NCBI RefSeq assembly: GCF_000230735.2
Contig: NC_019962.1
Coordinates: forward strand, 3,224,001 to 3,288,000
Length of the DNA stretch: 64,000 nucleotides
DNA from: Natrinema pellirubrum DSM 15624
GTDB taxonomy: Archaea; Halobacteriota; Halobacteria; Halobacteriales; Natrialbaceae
Reading direction: 5' to 3'
The notes below the pieces were generated by a model that worked only from the letters and a program-made list of their open reading frames with translations, searched no databases and was not told where the DNA came from. The translations under genes were made by a program, and so were the position numbers. This document shows positions 8,183 to 16,098 of this stretch, one piece after another (the stretch's first letter is position 1; each line of letters opens with the position of its first letter).

Positions 8183-9388
8183 ATGACGCGAGCTGTCTGG
8201 GTGAAAGCCGACGATGCCGTCGGCGACTGGGACGACCGCCGGGCGCGGATCACCGCCGCGCTCGAGGCGGGTGCAGACTGGGTACTGGTCGACGAGGACG
8301 ACGTGGAGCGCGTCCGCGAACTCGGCGAGATCAACGTCGCGGCGTTTCGGACCGACGGGGACGTGACGCTGGTCGACGACATCGATGACGCCGAAGCCGA
8401 CGACGGCGATACGGACGACTCGGCCGCATCGCAGGCGGACGCGATCGTCGTCGGCAAGAACGGCGAGGGCGACGCGACGATCGACCTGCCGGAGGACTTT
8501 GCGGGCTCGGCCGACCTCTCGACGTTGCGCCGGGACGGCGACTTCCAGCGGGGCGCGTACGTCCGCATCCTCGGCAAGGAGTACGAACGGTTCGCCGAGA
8601 CCGCCGCCGAGGAAGCCGACCACACCATCGTCGTCGGCGAGGACTGGACGATCATCCCCCTCGAGAACCTGATCGCCCGGATCGGCGAGGAGACGAACCT
8701 GATCGCGGGCGTTACGAGCGCCGAGGAGGCCAAGACGGCCTTCGAGACGCTCGAGATCGGCTCCGACGCCGTCCTGCTGGATTCGGACGATCCCGACGAG
8801 ATCCGCGAGACCGTCGAGGTCCGCGACGAGGCCGCCCGTGAGAGCCTCGATCTGACCACCGCCGAAGTCCTCGAGGTCGAACGCGCCGGCAGCGCGGACC
8901 GTGTCTGTATCGATACCGGCAGCCTGCTCGAACACGACGAGGGGATGCTCGTCGGCTCGATGAGCCGCGGCTTGGTCTTCGTCCACGCCGAGACGGCCGA
9001 ATCGCCCTACGTCGCCTCACGGCCGTTCCGTGTCAACGCCGGCGCGGTCCACGCCTACGTTCGCACGCCGGACGGCGGAACGAAGTACCTCTCGGAACTG
9101 CAAAGCGGCGACGAGGTCCAGGTCGTCGACACCGACGGCAACACCCGCGAGGCCATCGTCGGCCGGGTCAAGATCGAACAGCGGCCGATGTTCCGGATCG
9201 CCCTCGAGACCGCCGAGGGTGACCGCGTCGAGACCCTGCTCCAGAACGCCGAGACGATCAAGGTCGCCGCCGACGAAGGCCGCAAGGCAGTGACCGACCT
9301 CGAGGCCGGCGACGAGATCCTGCTGTACTACGAGGACACGGCCCGACACTTCGGCGAGGCCGTCGAGGAGAGTATCATCGAAAAATAG
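8183..9388 (+). CDS. aroB': 3-dehydroquinate synthase II
   Basis: This 401-residue protein is the archaeal NAD-dependent enzyme that oxidatively deaminates and cyclises ADH to 3-dehydroquinate, replacing bacterial AroB. It begins MTRAVWVKADDAVGDWDDRR and contains the family blocks DWTIIPLENLIA, CIDTGSLLEHDEGMLVGS and FRVNAGAVHAYV, then a C-terminal beta-rich domain. An acidic insertion near residues 68-85 (DDIDDAEADDGDTDDS) is a haloarchaeal elaboration. Its partner ADH synthase is encoded beside trpA in this window, and the next pathway enzyme, AroD, lies about 2.3 kb downstream on the other strand. A small inverted repeat (CGGGT and ACCCG) just after the stop codon may end the transcript. 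Confidence 0.95.
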   Translation: MTRAVWVKADDAVGDWDDRRARITAALEAGADWVLVDEDDVERVRELGEINVAAFRTDGDVTLVDDIDDAEADDGDTDDSAASQADAIVVGKNGEGDATIDLPEDFAGSADLSTLRRDGDFQRGAYVRILGKEYERFAETAAEEADHTIVVGEDWTIIPLENLIARIGEETNLIAGVTSAEEAKTAFETLEIGSDAVLLDSDDPDEIRETVEVRDEAARESLDLTTAEVLEVERAGSADRVCIDTGSLLEHDEGMLVGSMSRGLVFVHAETAESPYVASRPFRVNAGAVHAYVRTPDGGTKYLSELQSGDEVQVVDTDGNTREAIVGRVKIEQRPMFRIALETAEGDRVETLLQNAETIKVAADEGRKAVTDLEAGDEILLYYEDTARHFGEAVEESIIEK

Positions 9389-9604
9389 CGGGTTTCCTCG
9401 ACCCGTCGGTTCGCCCCCATAGTTAATTGGCAACAGAGGACACGAACGATGTCGCGGCGGATCGAACGCCGCCGATCGACCCACGGAAACCCGGACTGTC
9501 ATCGGACCTGATATCGACTCGGCCGCTAACGGATCGTTTTTCGATCGCGTCACGGAAACGGTATACACTATCTATGGTAGCTGGCACCACACCAATAACA
9601 CGCT

Positions 9605-10852
9605 ATGAGCGTCACTCGAGAGAAAGTCAGTGCGGTCGAACCGCCGGCGTTCGCGGTGACGCTGCGAAACGCCGGACTGGCGGGGGCCGGCGGTGCCGGG
9701 TTCCCGACCTACGCCAAGTGGGACCGGCTCGAGGAGGTCGACTCACTGCTGGTCAACCACCAGGAGAGCGAGCCCAACTACTACATGGACAAGTGGCTGG
9801 GTCGCGAGCGGGCCGACGAACTGGCGGCGCTGTTCGACGGCCTGCTCGATCGAGCGTTCGATCGGATCGTCGTCGCCGCCAAGCGGACCGACCGCGAGGC
9901 GTGGCTGGGCGACCTCGAGGCGGCGACCGAGGCGACGGTCTACGAGCCCGGTGACCTGCCGATCGACGGGACCGAAACCGGGGTCGTGATCGCATACACC
10001 GCCGACAAATACGAATTCGGGATGGAGACAGTCCTCATGCGGATCGTTGCGGGCGTCGTCATGGCGGGCGACGAACTGCCCATGGATCACGGCTGGATCG
10101 TCCAGAACACCGAAACGCTGGCGAACGTCGCTCGAGCGCTGGTCGACGGCGAGCCGGTAACCGAGAAGTTCGTCCACGTCGACGGCCGCGTCCCCACCCA
10201 CCGGTTCCTCAAAGTCCCGATCGGGACGCCCGCGACCGACCTCCTCGAGGCCGCGGGGCGATCCGACGATCTGGGGGCGAACGAGGTCATCCTCGACGGC
10301 GGCCCCGGTTGGTGTTTCGAGATCGAGCGCCCGCCGGAGGAGTTCGGCGTCCGAAAGCGGACGAACTGTCTGCTCGTCATGGCGGACTCGGTCGTCGAGG
10401 AGAACCGCCTCGGGAGCGGCGGCCGGATCAACGTCCTCGCGTCGGCGGCCTGGTCGGAATCGAGCCACGAGACGGCCCCGACGGCCCGGCTCGAGCCGGA
10501 ACGCGTCGTCGTTCCGTTGCTGACGAACCCCGCCTTCGAGGGCGTGGTGACACCCAGCGAGCCGATCGTTCGGGCCGGCGACGAGGTCGAAACGGGCGAG
10601 CTGATCGCCCGTCCGGGCGAAGGGATCAGCACGGCCCAGCACGCCCCGATCGACGGCACGGTCACCGCCGTCGCGGATCGGTCCGTGACGATCGAGCGCG
10701 ACGACCCGTCGGCGGCCGGAACGACCGGCGCGGAGCCGGCCGATCCACACCGGATCTACTGGTCTTGGTGTCGCGAGTGCGGCCGGTACCTTCCGGAGCC
10801 ACAGCTCGAGGCGGTCAGCCCCACGGAGTTCGTCTGTAGCCAGTGCCGGTGA
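9605..10852 (+). CDS. PduS/RnfC-like FMN protein lacking iron-sulfur motifs, with C-terminal zinc ribbon
   Basis: This 415-residue protein has the Nqo1/PduS/RnfC core. Residues 24-38 (GLAGAGGAGFPTYAK) are the FMN-binding glycine loop, an SLBB-type segment follows near 200-240, and a barrel-sandwich domain near 315-375 (VRAGDEVETGELIARPGEG) resembles the RnfC N domain, placed C-terminally as in PduS. The cysteine clusters that hold 4Fe-4S centres in PduS and RnfC are missing. Instead the chain ends in a zinc ribbon with CRECG and CSQCR. It is annotated in haloarchaea as an NADH dehydrogenase-like protein. It probably binds FMN and NAD(H), but its electron partner is unclear. A TATA-like gtatacacta lies about 35 bases before the start. 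Confidence 0.75.
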   Translation: MSVTREKVSAVEPPAFAVTLRNAGLAGAGGAGFPTYAKWDRLEEVDSLLVNHQESEPNYYMDKWLGRERADELAALFDGLLDRAFDRIVVAAKRTDREAWLGDLEAATEATVYEPGDLPIDGTETGVVIAYTADKYEFGMETVLMRIVAGVVMAGDELPMDHGWIVQNTETLANVARALVDGEPVTEKFVHVDGRVPTHRFLKVPIGTPATDLLEAAGRSDDLGANEVILDGGPGWCFEIERPPEEFGVRKRTNCLLVMADSVVEENRLGSGGRINVLASAAWSESSHETAPTARLEPERVVVPLLTNPAFEGVVTPSEPIVRAGDEVETGELIARPGEGISTAQHAPIDGTVTAVADRSVTIERDDPSAAGTTGAEPADPHRIYWSWCRECGRYLPEPQLEAVSPTEFVCSQCR

Positions 10853-10854
10853 CG

Positions 10855-11016
10855 CTATCGAACGCAGGGGCGAACGACCGTCGATCGAACCCACGCCGCG
10901 GGGTTCCGTCGATCGACGATGACCCGCCCGTTGCCGTCCCGGTAGCTCGTGTATCGCTCGTTTTCGAAGTCGACCGTCTCGCTGCCGTCGAGACGTCGTG
11001 TTCCGTCAGTGTGCAT
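10855..11016 (-). CDS. Small haloarchaeal protein, DUF7331-like
   Basis: This 53-residue protein starts MHTDGTRRLDGSETVDFE. The pattern of aromatic residues followed by RNPAAWVRS near the C terminus resembles small haloarchaeal proteins assigned to DUF7331, which share a short beta-rich sequence ending in an AW-plus-strand segment. Its stop codon lies two bases past the end of the convergent flavoprotein gene. Function is unknown, and with so short a protein the call rests on pattern resemblance and on the lack of a better reading of this interval. Overlapping frames on the plus strand are basic and less convincing. Confidence 0.55.
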   Translation of the reverse strand: MHTDGTRRLDGSETVDFENERYTSYRDGNGRVIVDRRNPAAWVRSTVVRPCVR

Positions 11017-11156
11017 TCGAAGCTCTCGCCGGCCCACGGGACCGGCGTTGATGGCCGGGGTATCCGACGCGGAGACAAAAGGGCTCCGTGGAAGTACTAC
11101 TAGCGTGGTTATATGCCGCCGACAGCGTCGGTCGGATCGGTCCGAACGAGGGGGCG

Positions 11157-11591
11157 TCAGGAGTGGGTCGGCTCTTCGTCGGCGGCGGGCTCGAGCCGGG
11201 TCGTACACCAGTGACAGAACTCGAGATCCTCGTCGACTTCCTTCCCGCATTCGGGACAGGTCGCGCCGTCCCCGCCGGTATCGCTGCCCGGCGGGAACCC
11301 GAGTGCGCGGAAGGTCGCGTCGATCGCGGCGAAGAGGCCGATAAACGAGAGCAGGAACTGGGTCATCGCGTCGGTCTCCTCGGCCATGATGTCCGCGTAC
11401 GCGTTGATATCGCCGACGCTCGTCATCGGCCCAGCGGCGGTGAGCTGTTCGATCGGCAGGAAGATCGCACTCGCCGAGATGAAGAGGCCGGCGAAGACGG
11501 CGGCGCGAAGCCAGTCCCGGATCACGAGATGGCCCGCACCCGGCAGGAGTATCGAGAGGCCGGCCGCGAGAAGCGCACGGAACCATGTCAT
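11157..11591 (-). CDS. Membrane protein with C-terminal zinc ribbon (DUF7575-like)
   Basis: This 144-residue protein starts MTWFRALLAAGLSILLPGAGHL. Residues 4-45 form two closely spaced hydrophobic helices, a third lies near 80-100 (FLLSFIGLFAAIDATFRALG), and the C terminus is a rubredoxin-like zinc ribbon, CPECGKEV then CHWCTTRL. Haloarchaeal proteins with this plan are filed as zinc-ribbon DUF7575 proteins of unknown role. The start follows an AT-rich stretch and lies shortly downstream of the aroD stop on the same strand, so it could be transcribed with aroD or on its own. Confidence 0.75.
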   Translation of the reverse strand: MTWFRALLAAGLSILLPGAGHLVIRDWLRAAVFAGLFISASAIFLPIEQLTAAGPMTSVGDINAYADIMAEETDAMTQFLLSFIGLFAAIDATFRALGFPPGSDTGGDGATCPECGKEVDEDLEFCHWCTTRLEPAADEEPTHS

Positions 11592-11646
11592 TGTGTGTTG
11601 GGGTCGTAGGGGACCCCGACCCTTAACATTCCGATTTCGCTCGTTT

Positions 11647-12327
11647 TCACTCGAGCCGACCGACCAGCTCCGCGAGCGTCTCGAGGTCGTACTGCCCGGG
11701 CGCAGTCGCCTCTGCGGGATCGACGGGCGCATAGCCGATCTTCGACCCATAGACCGGCGCGACGGCACGCGTGTGGCTCCCGACCTCGCCCATCGCCATC
11801 GTCGCGACGGCGTCGCCGTGGGTGGTCAGTTGCTCGGTCGCCGACAGCAGCGCCAGGGTGTCCGCCGTCGACTCCGCGGTCACTGCCAGCTTCGCGACGT
11901 CGGCGTACTTGCCCGCTTCGGTCAGCGTCCGTACCATCTCCGTGCGGGGTGGCGTCCCCTCGAAATCGTGGGCCGAGGCGACGATCGAGACGTCGCGGTC
12001 GCGGGCCGTCTCGAGCAGTCCCTCGGCCCCGCCCTCGAGGATCGACGCGAGTTCGACGTCGATCGCGTCGACGCCCGCGAGCGCGGTCGCTTCGGCAAGC
12101 GCCTCGAGTCGGTCCTCGTCGGTTCCGTCCCACTCGCCGCCCTCCCACGCGGCGCGGTTGGTCGCGAGGATCGGGAGGTCGCCGTCGTAGGCCTCGAGGG
12201 CGGTGAGGGGGTCGTCGGCCAGATCCATCCGGAACTCGATCGCGTCGGCGTGGTCGCGGGCCGCGGGCTCGTCGGCGAGGTCGGCCGTCGACGCCGCGAG
12301 AACGAACGAATCGAATCGAAGACTCAT
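11647..12327 (-). CDS. aroD: 3-dehydroquinate dehydratase, type I
   Basis: This 226-residue type I dehydroquinase dehydrates 3-dehydroquinate to 3-dehydroshikimate through a Schiff base. The catalytic His is seen in VASAHDFEGTP, the Schiff-base Lys in VAKLAVTA, and the C-terminal substrate-binding block as GSKIGYAPVD. The start MSLRFDSFVLAAS was chosen over upstream frames because those extend into the tfb gene. It is the third common-aromatic gene in this window, after ADH synthase and dehydroquinate synthase II, but is not contiguous with them. It follows tfb on the same strand with a gap of about 60 bases. Confidence 0.93.
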   Translation of the reverse strand: MSLRFDSFVLAASTADLADEPAARDHADAIEFRMDLADDPLTALEAYDGDLPILATNRAAWEGGEWDGTDEDRLEALAEATALAGVDAIDVELASILEGGAEGLLETARDRDVSIVASAHDFEGTPPRTEMVRTLTEAGKYADVAKLAVTAESTADTLALLSATEQLTTHGDAVATMAMGEVGSHTRAVAPVYGSKIGYAPVDPAEATAPGQYDLETLAELVGRLE

Positions 12328-12388
12328 TGCTACGCAGTGCGGACGAGAGCGGGGAAAACGGTATCGTTTCGGCGAACGTCGCCGCGAG

Positions 12389-13369
12389 TTAGGCCAGGCC
12401 GATCGTCTCCTCGGCCTCGAGGAGTTCGTGGTAGCGGTTCCGAATCGTGACTTCGGAGATGTCGGCGACATCGGAGACGGCGGCCTGCGTGGTCTTCTCG
12501 TTGGTCAGGAGTGCGGCGGCATAGACCGCTGCCGCGGCGAGGCCGACCGGCGACTTGCCGCTGTGGACGCCCTTCTCCTTGGCGTTCTGGAGCAGGCTCC
12601 GCGCGCGGTGTTCGGCCTCGTCGGAGAGTTCCAGGCCGGAAGCAAAGCGGGGCACGTAGCTCTCGGGGTCGGCCGGCTGGACCTCGAGACCGAGTTCCCG
12701 AACCACGTAGCGGTAGGTGCGTGCGATCTCGTTTTTCTCGACGCGGGAGACGTCGGCGATCTCGTCGAGACTTCGGGGGACGCCGGCCTGCCGGGCGGCG
12801 GCGTAGACACAAGCCGTCGAGACGCCCTCGATCGAGCGACCGGGGAGCAGGTCCTCGTCGAGTGCGCGCCGGTAGATGACCGACGCCGTCTCGCGGACGT
12901 TCGTCGGGAGGCCGAGTGCAGAGGCCATGCGGTCGATCTCGCCGAGGGCCTGTTTCAGGTTGCGCTCCTTGGAGTCTCGAGTTCGGAAGCGCTCGTTCCA
13001 CTTGCGCAGGCGCTGCATCTTCTCGCGCTGGCGCGAGCCAAGCGAGTTGCCGTAGGCGTCCTTGTTGCGCCAGTCGATGTTCGTCGAGAGCCCCTTGTCG
13101 TGCATCGTGTTCGTCGTGGGCGCACCCACGCGGGACTTCTCGTTCTTCTCGGCGGCGTCGAACGCGCGCCACTCGGGACCGCGGTCGACGGAGTCCTCCT
13201 CGACGACCAGTCCACAGTCCTCACAGACCGTTTCGCCGTGTTCGTCGTCGACGACGAGATTGCCCGCACACTCCGGACAGACGAGATCCTCCTCTTCCGT
13301 TTCGGTTTCCGTTTCGTTCGTTTCGGGTTCGCTACGTCGTACTCTCGTGTTCGATGGTGCGTTAGTCAT
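12389..13369 (-). CDS. tfb: Transcription initiation factor TFB
   Basis: This 326-residue TFB recruits RNA polymerase to the TBP-TATA complex. The acidic N terminus (ETNETETETEEEDLV) leads into the zinc ribbon (CPECAGN and CEDCGLVV), then the B-finger/linker with RGPEWRAFD, and two cyclin repeats near residues 125-210 and 220-305. Their marks are GRSIEGVSTACVYAAARQAG and GKSPVGLAAAAVYAAALL. Haloarchaea carry several tfb paralogues; which one this is cannot be told here. The start is supported by a TATA-like gcttttacga near 13400, giving a nearly leaderless mRNA. A palindromic TTTCGAAA within GGG/CCC lies upstream at about 13450. Confidence 0.96.
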   Translation of the reverse strand: MTNAPSNTRVRRSEPETNETETETEEEDLVCPECAGNLVVDDEHGETVCEDCGLVVEEDSVDRGPEWRAFDAAEKNEKSRVGAPTTNTMHDKGLSTNIDWRNKDAYGNSLGSRQREKMQRLRKWNERFRTRDSKERNLKQALGEIDRMASALGLPTNVRETASVIYRRALDEDLLPGRSIEGVSTACVYAAARQAGVPRSLDEIADVSRVEKNEIARTYRYVVRELGLEVQPADPESYVPRFASGLELSDEAEHRARSLLQNAKEKGVHSGKSPVGLAAAAVYAAALLTNEKTTQAAVSDVADISEVTIRNRYHELLEAEETIGLA

Positions 13370-13584
13370 ATCGCGAATGCTCCCGGCCGAACCGATCGTA
13401 AAAGCCCGGGCGGAGTCGTTACCTCCCACGTTCAGACACTCGAGGGTTAAGGGTTTCGAAATCCCAACCGCACATCCCTCGAAAACGGGTAATTCGGGCA
13501 AAAGAGCATGATAGATAGGCGGAGTAAAACTGCGAACGCGAGCAGAAACACAGCCCCCAAATCGGCCCCGCTCGAACGGCCGAT

Positions 13585-14109
13585 ATGGAAATCGCAGTCG
13601 GGAGTACGAACCCGGTCAAGATCGACGCGGTCGAACGGATCATCGAGCGAGACGAGGCGACCGTCCGCGCGGTCGCCGTCGACTCCGGCGTGAGCGAACA
13701 GCCCCGGTCGGTCGCGGAGACGGTCTCGGGTGCGGAGAACCGAGCCCGGCGGGCGCTCGAGGCGACCGGGGCCGACTACGGCGTCGGCCTCGAGGGCGGG
13801 GTCGCGCGACTCGAGGGAACCCCGGGCCTCTCGCTGATCATGTGGGGTGCAGTCACCGACGGCGATCGATTGGAACGCGGTGCCGGTCCGACGATCCGCC
13901 TTCCGGACGACGTCGCGGCGCGACTCGAGGACGGCCGGGAGTTGGGGCCGGTGATGGACGAACTGCTCGGCACCGAGGGACTCGCCGAAGGGGCGGGAGC
14001 GGTCGGCGTCTTCACGGATCGGCTCACCGACCGGACGGCGGCGCTCGGGCAGGCGGTTGCATGTTCGTTTGGCCCGTTCCTAACGAACTATTACGACACC
14101 GACAGCTGA
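13585..14109 (+). CDS. yjjX: Inosine/xanthosine triphosphatase (DUF84, YjjX family)
   Basis: This 174-residue protein removes ITP and XTP from the nucleotide pool. Family marks are MEIAVGSTNPVKIDAVERII at the N terminus, SGVSEQPRS near residue 35, the ENRARRA helix, and GLEGGVAR near residue 70. The length matches the family (170-180 residues). It is divergent from tfb, and the shared spacer holds TATA-like sequences for both directions. Nothing suggests an operon with the DUF7123-like gene further on, since a 232-base AT-rich gap intervenes. Confidence 0.9.
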   Translation: MEIAVGSTNPVKIDAVERIIERDEATVRAVAVDSGVSEQPRSVAETVSGAENRARRALEATGADYGVGLEGGVARLEGTPGLSLIMWGAVTDGDRLERGAGPTIRLPDDVAARLEDGRELGPVMDELLGTEGLAEGAGAVGVFTDRLTDRTAALGQAVACSFGPFLTNYYDTDS

Positions 14110-14201
14110 CCGTCACCGGCACCGACTCGCCGGTTGTACGGCCCGACAGCCGGACGATTCCGCCGATCGGAAACGGACACGTACAGATGATAGTCGCCAT
14201 C

Positions 14202-14214
14202 AAATATATATTAA
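14202..14214 (+). promoter_or_regulatory. Strong TATA-like element in the yjjX to DUF7123 gap
   Basis: The 13 bases AAATATATATTAA form the most AT-rich stretch in this part of the window. Transcription from it would begin near 14230, some 110 bases before the next start codon. A second weaker box (ggttaactg, about 14289) is better placed for that gene. The outer element may therefore make a longer leader or a small RNA. Confidence 0.4.
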
Positions 14215-14341
14215 CCGCGCGTACCAACGAAAGCTTTCGACGGCAGTATACATCGATTACCGGCCACAAAAATCGCAGGACGGCGGCGGGTTAACTGCAC
14301 GTACCAAACCCCCTAAGGGTGTTCCTGCCATCCGATCGGGT

Positions 14342-14575
14342 ATGAGCACTGCAATGGCCCCCGACCTCACGAGCAAACAGCGCCGGATTCTGGAGTACCT
14401 TCGGAACAACGCGGCGACGAAGACGTACTTCAAATCCCGCCTGATCGGCCAAGAACTCGGGATGACGGCCAAGGAGGTCGGCTCGAACATTACAGCGCTC
14501 CAAGAGGGCGACTACGACGTCGAGATCGAGAAGTGGGGGTACTCCTCGAGTACCACCTGGAAGGTCGACATCTGA
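14342..14575 (+). CDS. Small haloarchaeal winged-helix-like protein, DUF7123-like
   Basis: This 77-residue protein reads as a compact winged helix: LTSKQRRILEYLRNNAATKT forms helices 1-2, FKSRLIGQELGMTAKEVGSN the recognition region, and KWGYSSSTTWKV the closing wing. It closely resembles the haloarchaeal DUF7123 family, which is conserved but uncharacterised. A DNA-binding role is likely from fold alone. The leader contains CCCCCTAAGGG about 20 bases before the start, an imperfect palindrome that could be an operator. Confidence 0.8.
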   Translation: MSTAMAPDLTSKQRRILEYLRNNAATKTYFKSRLIGQELGMTAKEVGSNITALQEGDYDVEIEKWGYSSSTTWKVDI

Positions 14576-14678
14576 GACGGAACCGACCCAGGGGCTCATT
14601 TCGCTGCCGTTTGTCGATCGTTTCACGAGCCCCGCGGCTGCCGAACCCTCTTTTCGCTCGCTCCCCTAGCAGCGCCGA

Positions 14679-15335
14679 ATGACGACGGTACTGTTCGACA
14701 TGGACGGGATCGTTCTCGAGGGACCGCGCACCGACCCGCAGGTATACGCCGACGCCGCTGACGCGGCCGTAGCCGATCTCGAGATCGATCCATCGCCGGC
14801 ACAGCGCGAGGACTTCAGGCGACACGACGCCGAGCGGATCAGGACCCACTGCGAGGAGTTGGGGGTCGATCCCGACCGTTTCTGGGAGTTGAAAGAGCGC
14901 TACGCCTCACAGGGCACCCACGACCGGCTCCGTGCGGGCGAGCGGGAGATCTACGACGACGTCGCGACGATACGCGACCTCGCCGACCGGACGACGGTGG
15001 GGCTCGTAACTAACAACCGCCACGAAACCGCCGAATTCGTCGCCGACTACGTCGGGATCGACTTCGACGCCGTCCGGGGGCGAGATCCCACCTTCGAAGG
15101 CTACGAGCGGCGCAAACCCGATTCCTACTACATCGAGGACGCGCTGGCGACCCTCGGCGTCGCAGACGGTGTCTACGTCGGCGACTCCCACAAAGACGTC
15201 GCCGCGGGGCAGGCAGCGGGCCTCGAGACGGTCTACGTGCGACGCGATCACAACCGCGATCACGAACGACCGCCGAACGCGACCGTCGAACTCGAGGGAC
15301 TGACGGGGCTCCCGGCGGCGCTCGAGTCGCTGTAA
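14679..15335 (+). CDS. HAD-family hydrolase (phosphoglycolate phosphatase-like)
   Basis: This 218-residue HAD protein has motif I FDMDGIVLEG, motif II VTNN, motif III Lys within ERRKPDSYY and motif IV VYVGDSHKDVAAG. The alpha-helical cap lies between motifs I and II (residues about 15-95). This is the phosphoglycolate phosphatase/beta-phosphoglucomutase class, but the cap lacks features that would name the substrate. It is convergent with the winged-helix regulator gene. It differs from the HAD gene at 5498-6169 in cap sequence and is not a recent duplicate. Confidence 0.88.
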   Translation: MTTVLFDMDGIVLEGPRTDPQVYADAADAAVADLEIDPSPAQREDFRRHDAERIRTHCEELGVDPDRFWELKERYASQGTHDRLRAGEREIYDDVATIRDLADRTTVGLVTNNRHETAEFVADYVGIDFDAVRGRDPTFEGYERRKPDSYYIEDALATLGVADGVYVGDSHKDVAAGQAAGLETVYVRRDHNRDHERPPNATVELEGLTGLPAALESL

Positions 15336-15352
15336 CCGGGGAGGAAGCCGTA

Positions 15353-15982
15353 TTACCCGGATGAAGAACCGTGGTAGGACAGATAGCCGTCGGCGTTTCG
15401 AGCCAGCGTCCGCGCCCGATCGCCGAAGGAGTCGGCGTGTCGAACCACCAGCACCAGCACCGTCTCGGGTCGTTCGACGGCGTAGCCGTCCGCCCGCGAG
15501 AGCAGGCCCGCCTCCTCGAGTTCGCCGGCGTACTTGCTGACCGTCGGCGCGGAGACCTCGAGCGCGTCCGCAAGATCGGCGGCCGTCGCCGACGGGGTCA
15601 AGAGGAGTTCGATCAGCATGCCACGTGGGGTCTCCCGCCGGAGGTAGCCGAGCGCCCGCTTTTCGAACTCGTCGAACCGGCCGGCGGTGACATAGCGCTT
15701 GTAGTCGCCGTCGCGGTAGCGTTCGATCGCGCCGGCGTCCTCGAGTCGGCGGAGGTGGTGTTGGGTCTCGCCGGTCCCCAGCTGGAGGTCGTCGCGGATC
15801 TTCGAGAAGTGGGCACCGGGCGTCGTCGAGAGATAGCCCGCGATCGCGTCGCGCGCGTCGCTTTCGCCCGTTTCAGCCGCCGCTGTGTCGGCGCGACCGA
15901 CGAGCGGGGAGGCGGCACCGAGGGCAGCGAATCGGCGCAGGGTCGCTCGTTTCTCGTCGTCGACCCCGTCGGGCTTCGTCAT
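15353..15982 (-). CDS. Two-winged-helix transcriptional regulator with Tat-like N terminus
   Basis: This 209-residue protein has two winged-helix domains: residues 45-110 (SKIRDDLQLGTGETQHHLRR) of the ArsR/MarR type and 115-190 (SATAADLADALEVSAPTVSK). The N terminus is odd for a regulator: ATLRRFAALGAASPLVG has a twin-arginine pair followed by a short apolar stretch, like a weak Tat or membrane-anchoring segment. Similar haloarchaeal regulators share this tail, so it is probably not a misplaced start. It may tie the regulator to the membrane. No target gene is evident; the neighbours are a HAD gene and the stomatin gene. Confidence 0.8.
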   Translation of the reverse strand: MTKPDGVDDEKRATLRRFAALGAASPLVGRADTAAAETGESDARDAIAGYLSTTPGAHFSKIRDDLQLGTGETQHHLRRLEDAGAIERYRDGDYKRYVTAGRFDEFEKRALGYLRRETPRGMLIELLLTPSATAADLADALEVSAPTVSKYAGELEEAGLLSRADGYAVERPETVLVLVVRHADSFGDRARTLARNADGYLSYHGSSSG

Positions 15983-16098
15983 GTCTATCTACGGTCCACA
16001 ACGGTTCGACCCGTAAAACAGGTTTCGCTCCGTCCTGTTTTCCGATAGTGACCGGTTACTGGACGGCTGCGTCGGCAAAAGAACGCGGGGCGGGCCGA

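Noticed and set aside
9389-9604. Possible small gene or RNA between aroB' and the PduS-like gene
   Set aside because: Only a short inverted repeat after the stop codon and a TATA-like sequence before the next gene are visible; frames are short and not protein-like.
13419-13643. 74-codon minus-strand frame in the tfb to yjjX spacer
   Set aside because: It overlaps the start of yjjX and the tfb promoter region, and its Cys/Arg-rich product does not look haloarchaeal.
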